Source of the DNA: Cyclobacteriaceae bacterium
GTDB lineage: Bacteria; Bacteroidota; Bacteroidia; Cytophagales; Cyclobacteriaceae
DNA: 7,923 nt
NCBI GenBank assembly: GCA_025358195.1
Contig: JANYKP010000186.1
Location: forward strand, 1 to 7,923
Direction: 5' to 3'
The notes under the pieces are model-generated. The model saw only the letters and a list, made by a program, of their open reading frames with translations, had not been told where the DNA came from and searched no databases. The translations under genes were made by a program, and so were the position numbers. Below are positions 5,018-7,923 of the stretch, piece after piece; positions within the stretch are counted from its first letter, which is position 1, and the number at the start of each line of letters is the position of its first letter.

Positions 5018-7923
5018 AGGTTTTCTTTTTAGTTGTGGAAAATCGGAGTTGTACCCGGGTGCCTTGGCCACCGGCTGTTTTTTCAAATAGTAACGAAGAT
5101 TGTATTTTTTCTGCACGTGTGCGAATATTTTTAATTCCATTAGAGGATTTTATCGTCATCAGGTCAAGACCCATACCGTCGTCCTCCAACACCATTTCAT
5201 ACCCTGTTTCGAAAGGACGCAAATAAAACGATACATTTCCGGCATTTGAGTGTTTAAAGGCATTCGTCATAGCTTCCTTGAAGATCAGGTTGGCTTCCCG
5301 GCTAAAGCCATATGGAAGTTTCACTTTTTCCTTGGTCTCATTGTAGGCCCTGAATTGAATGCCCTTTTCCTCAAATAACTTTTCTCCAAAGTCGCGCACG
5401 TGTAGAAATAATTTTGCCAGGTCGTCATTTACCGGATCAATGGCCCAGATGAAATCACGTGTGCCGTTGTACAAATACTTGGCGGACTCTTCTACTTTTC
5501 GGTAAAGGTCAGGTCCATGGTTATTACCGTTGAGGCGCATGAGACTCACATAGTTAATAATCCGGGTAAGCTGGTTGCCCATCTCGTCATGGAAATCACG
5601 CGCAATTTCCTTTCGCAGCGACTCCTGTTCTTGCTGGCGGATTCGCTCCACCTCGATCACCCTGGAGATATTTTTCCTCATGCGCACCAGGGCGAATAAC
5701 ACCATCGACCCCAAAAACAACCCGCCAATCACAAGATAAAACGCCGCTGTCTGGTAAAACGGCGCCTTGATTGAGAAGGAGTATTCCAGCGGGCGAGCAT
5801 CCCAGCTGCCAATCTTGTCCGTAGCGACAACATTAAATACATATTGCCCTGGCGGAAGATTACTATATGTCACTCGGCCCATCGCAGTAGGTTGTGACCA
5901 TGTTTTGTCAAAGTTCTTCAAAAAGTATTTGTAACGAACTGAACTTGGATAACGCTTATCCGCGCGGTTAAAATGAAAGGTGATGTGGTTCTTGTCAGAT
6001 GGCAGCACCGGAGCAGCGGGAATTTTAAAAAAACCCGACTGACTTTTACCAAATTGCCGAAGGGAAACTTCACCGTATTGTATTTCTATATCGGTGAGGT
6101 GTACCGGGTAGGACTTAAATGATTGGCCATCTGATTCATTGAATTGATATAGTCCATCAATCAGTCCAAAATATTTCTCCTTGGCAGACAAATAATAGGC
6201 GTTTTGGTTGGTTTCAATTCCGATCAACCCATTGTCATGACCATAATCACGTGTCTCAGTAATTTCCAATTGCCTATCCAGTTTCAGGCGTGTGATTCCC
6301 TTTTCTGTGCCCACCCAAATACGGTCAGTTTCATCTGCTGCCACAAAAAAGACAAAACCGGATGGAAGGCCTTCGCGCGGCCCCATTAATTTTTTTGTAA
6401 ACCTTTTGGGATCAATCACTGCTACTCCCGCCCCACCCGAACCGGCTAGCAAAAGTGAGTCACGGAAAACACTCAACGATAAGACCGTGGTGTTTTCAAA
6501 TTCCGGCAAGGGTATGGATGCAATCTTATTGTTTTTTAAAACACTGAGCCCAAACTCCGTTCCGATGAATAAGGATTTTGTTGAGGGCATATAACGGAGT
6601 GAAGAAATGTTTTTTGTACGCAGCCCATGCTGATCGGCAAATGGTCTAAACTGCTTTCCATTATAATAATTCAACCCTCCCCCAATCGTGCCAATCCACA
6701 AACCTCCCTGATCATCGAAATCCAATGCAGTGACATAGGCGCTCGAGAGTCCATGTTCCCGCGTGTACCATGAAAATTTTTCATGCGATTCGGAATATCT
6801 TCCTAAACCTGAAAATGATCCTACCCATACTTCGCCGGAAGGGCTTGTTCGGATAGTACGAACTCCGTCATCATCACCATTTGGCAATGGAAATGATTTT
6901 GTCTTTCCTTTGGAAATCCGCCACAAAGCGACGGACCCCAGCCAAGTGCCACCAATCATATCTTTTTCGATCGCCATCACGGAACGCAACTGATCCGATC
7001 CGCATTGGTCAAAATCCCGTGCATAGTAACGGTAAAGGCCCTTACCTGCAGTTCCAAACCAGGTATTTCCTTCCGAATCGAGCAGTATTTGTGTGATCGG
7101 AATATTTTTTAAGACCGTATCGATTTCAATTTTTCCGTCGTTCACGTGTTCACGAAACAGCGTGCGCTCATCACGCGTCCAATAGGTATCCTGAACGCTA
7201 TCATAACAAACAATGTAGCGATTCATCATTTTCTTTCGCTGGTCGATGGCCCCGGTCTTTAAATCCAATGCAAAGGCGCCACGGTCGGTGTCAACCCATA
7301 CTTCGTTTGCGTGGTTAAAAATATTGAATGCTTTTCCAAATATTTTGGAATGAGAAAATCGTCGGTAGCCTTCACGCGAGGGGACAACAAACGAACTGTC
7401 ATTCAGGTAAAAACAAATTTGGTGATCCGTTGAAACATGTGTGAAAAAGATTGATTTATGTGGGAAAATATGCTTCGACCAATAGAAAACGGAGTCCTGA
7501 AATATTTTACCGATCATGCCCGGATTAGAAACAATGAAAATAGTGTCATGATGTTCCACCACCCGCCGCACCCGCTTGAGTCCTTCGTTGGATATGGAAG
7601 GTTGAAATTTCTTAAAGTTCAATCCATCAAAGCGCGTCAGTCCATGAGGATGCACGGCCCAGATGTTCTGTTTGGAATCAATGAAAAGCGATGTCACAAT
7701 ATTGCTTAGCAATCCGTCAAGTGTAGAATAAACCTTGAATTCCCGACCATCAAAACGAGCCAATCCACCACCGGACGTGGCGATCCACAAATAACCATAG
7801 TGATCCTCTACGATCGCATTGACCTGGGACTGCGGAAGGCCATCCACGGCCGTGTATTGGCGGAGCGTGAACTGTTGGGCTACTCCTATTGATGAGATAG
7901 CAGTGGTCAAACAGTATAAAATG
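4980..7923 (-). CDS. Membrane sensor histidine kinase with two-propeller (Reg_prop) sensor and Y_Y_Y domain; 5' end beyond window
   Basis: The frame is open to the right edge; the first full codon is 7922-7920, giving 980 residues before the TGA at 4982-4980. The visible N-terminus (ILYCLTTAISSIGVAQQF) is the back half of a signal peptide cut near A|QQ, so the true start lies past base 7923; a TTG at 7910 is not a credible start. Fourteen blade-like repeats with the D-x-x-G-x-x-W-x-G-T-x-x-G pattern lie between residues 40 and 597, consistent with two seven-bladed propellers in the periplasm; blades 3-4 are the most degenerate. A Y_Y_Y domain (about 650-718) and one membrane helix (about 726-748, AAFYLVIGGLFLGSMVLFAL) follow. 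The HisKA_3 motif is RDFHDEMGNQ with phospho-acceptor H778. The HATPase shows the N-box EAMTNAFKH (883-891), DDGMG (914-918), NGIKNIRTRA and GGQGT. Unlike Bacteroides hybrid kinases, no receiver or AraC domain is fused; the separate regulator at 4385-5017, overlapping by 38 nt, fills that role. The ligand is unknown; homologous sensors often detect polysaccharide fragments. Confidence 0.93.
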   Translation of the reverse strand, partial: ILYCLTTAISSIGVAQQFTLRQYTAVDGLPQSQVNAIVEDHYGYLWIATSGGGLARFDGREFKVYSTLDGLLSNIVTSLFIDSKQNIWAVHPHGLTRFDGLNFKKFQPSISNEGLKRVRRVVEHHDTIFIVSNPGMIGKIFQDSVFYWSKHIFPHKSIFFTHVSTDHQICFYLNDSSFVVPSREGYRRFSHSKIFGKAFNIFNHANEVWVDTDRGAFALDLKTGAIDQRKKMMNRYIVCYDSVQDTYWTRDERTLFREHVNDGKIEIDTVLKNIPITQILLDSEGNTWFGTAGKGLYRYYARDFDQCGSDQLRSVMAIEKDMIGGTWLGSVALWRISKGKTKSFPLPNGDDDGVRTIRTSPSGEVWVGSFSGLGRYSESHEKFSWYTREHGLSSAYVTALDFDDQGGLWIGTIGGGLNYYNGKQFRPFADQHGLRTKNISSLRYMPSTKSLFIGTEFGLSVLKNNKIASIPLPEFENTTVLSLSVFRDSLLLAGSGGAGVAVIDPKRFTKKLMGPREGLPSGFVFFVAADETDRIWVGTEKGITRLKLDRQLEITETRDYGHDNGLIGIETNQNAYYLSAKEKYFGLIDGLYQFNESDGQSFKSYPVHLTDIEIQYGEVSLRQFGKSQSGFFKIPAAPVLPSDKNHITFHFNRADKRYPSSVRYKYFLKNFDKTWSQPTAMGRVTYSNLPPGQYVFNVVATDKIGSWDARPLEYSFSIKAPFYQTAAFYLVIGGLFLGSMVLFALVRMRKNISRVIEVERIRQQEQESLRKEIARDFHDEMGNQLTRIINYVSLMRLNGNNHGPDLYRKVEESAKYLYNGTRDFIWAIDPVNDDLAKLFLHVRDFGEKLFEEKGIQFRAYNETKEKVKLPYGFSREANLIFKEAMTNAFKHSNAGNVSFYLRPFETGYEMVLEDDGMGLDLMTIKSSNGIKNIRTRAEKIQSSLLFEKTAGGQGTRVQLRFSTTKKKTYDTGHEKTRSYR

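Noticed and set aside
5018..5140. Upstream extension of the response regulator to 251 residues
   Set aside because: The extra 41 residues precede a complete receiver domain, lie inside the kinase coding region, and exceed the usual family length.
7908..7910. TTG as start codon of the kinase
   Set aside because: The codons before it continue a hydrophobic signal-peptide core up to the window edge, so the real start is outside the window.

Overview
The window reads as a piece of a Bacteroidota chromosome, probably Cytophagales or Chitinophagales. The evidence is the gene content: a triple-Y/Reg_prop sensor kinase, a HEXXH metalloprotease of the DUF5117/DUF4953 kind and a large Asp-box (BNR) exported protein. 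Signal peptides ending in ...AQ or ...SQ, the lack of strong Shine-Dalgarno sequences and a candidate TTG/TAnnTTT-type promoter also fit. The exact genus is not readable from the sequence. All four genes lie on the minus strand, so transcription runs from right to left.

Right to left: (i) 7923-4980, a membrane sensor histidine kinase whose start lies beyond the right edge. It has an exported two-propeller sensor with 14 countable blades, a Y_Y_Y domain, one membrane helix, and HisKA_3 and HATPase domains. (ii) 5017-4385, its cognate NarL/LuxR-type response regulator, overlapping the kinase gene by 38 nt. (iii) 4384-4103, a gene-free gap with a REP-like palindromic repeat, a strong Rho-independent terminator and candidate promoters. 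(iv) 4102-1619, an exported zinc metalloprotease. (v) 1618-1279, a 340-base gap dominated by a composite palindromic element with imperfect terminal inverted repeats. (vi) 1278-1, the first 426 residues of an exported Asp-box beta-propeller protein that runs off the left edge.

The kinase and regulator form a two-component system that senses something in the periplasm. The protease and the propeller protein are two exported proteins, each preceded by its own gap. Whether the two-component system controls them is a guess from proximity. The protease is separated from the regulatory pair by a terminator.

The structure that the genes do not explain is in the two gaps. Both carry the same module: a 12-bp palindrome GGGCTAAAGCCC, then 17-18 nt, then a long perfect palindrome centred on CCTTAAGG. 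In the 1418-1566 copy the module is present twice, head to head, so that the element is nearly symmetric about base 1498. Stem sequences differ between copies while pairing stays perfect. This looks like a REP/BIME-type or MITE-like non-autonomous repeat family. No matching transposase gene is present in the window.
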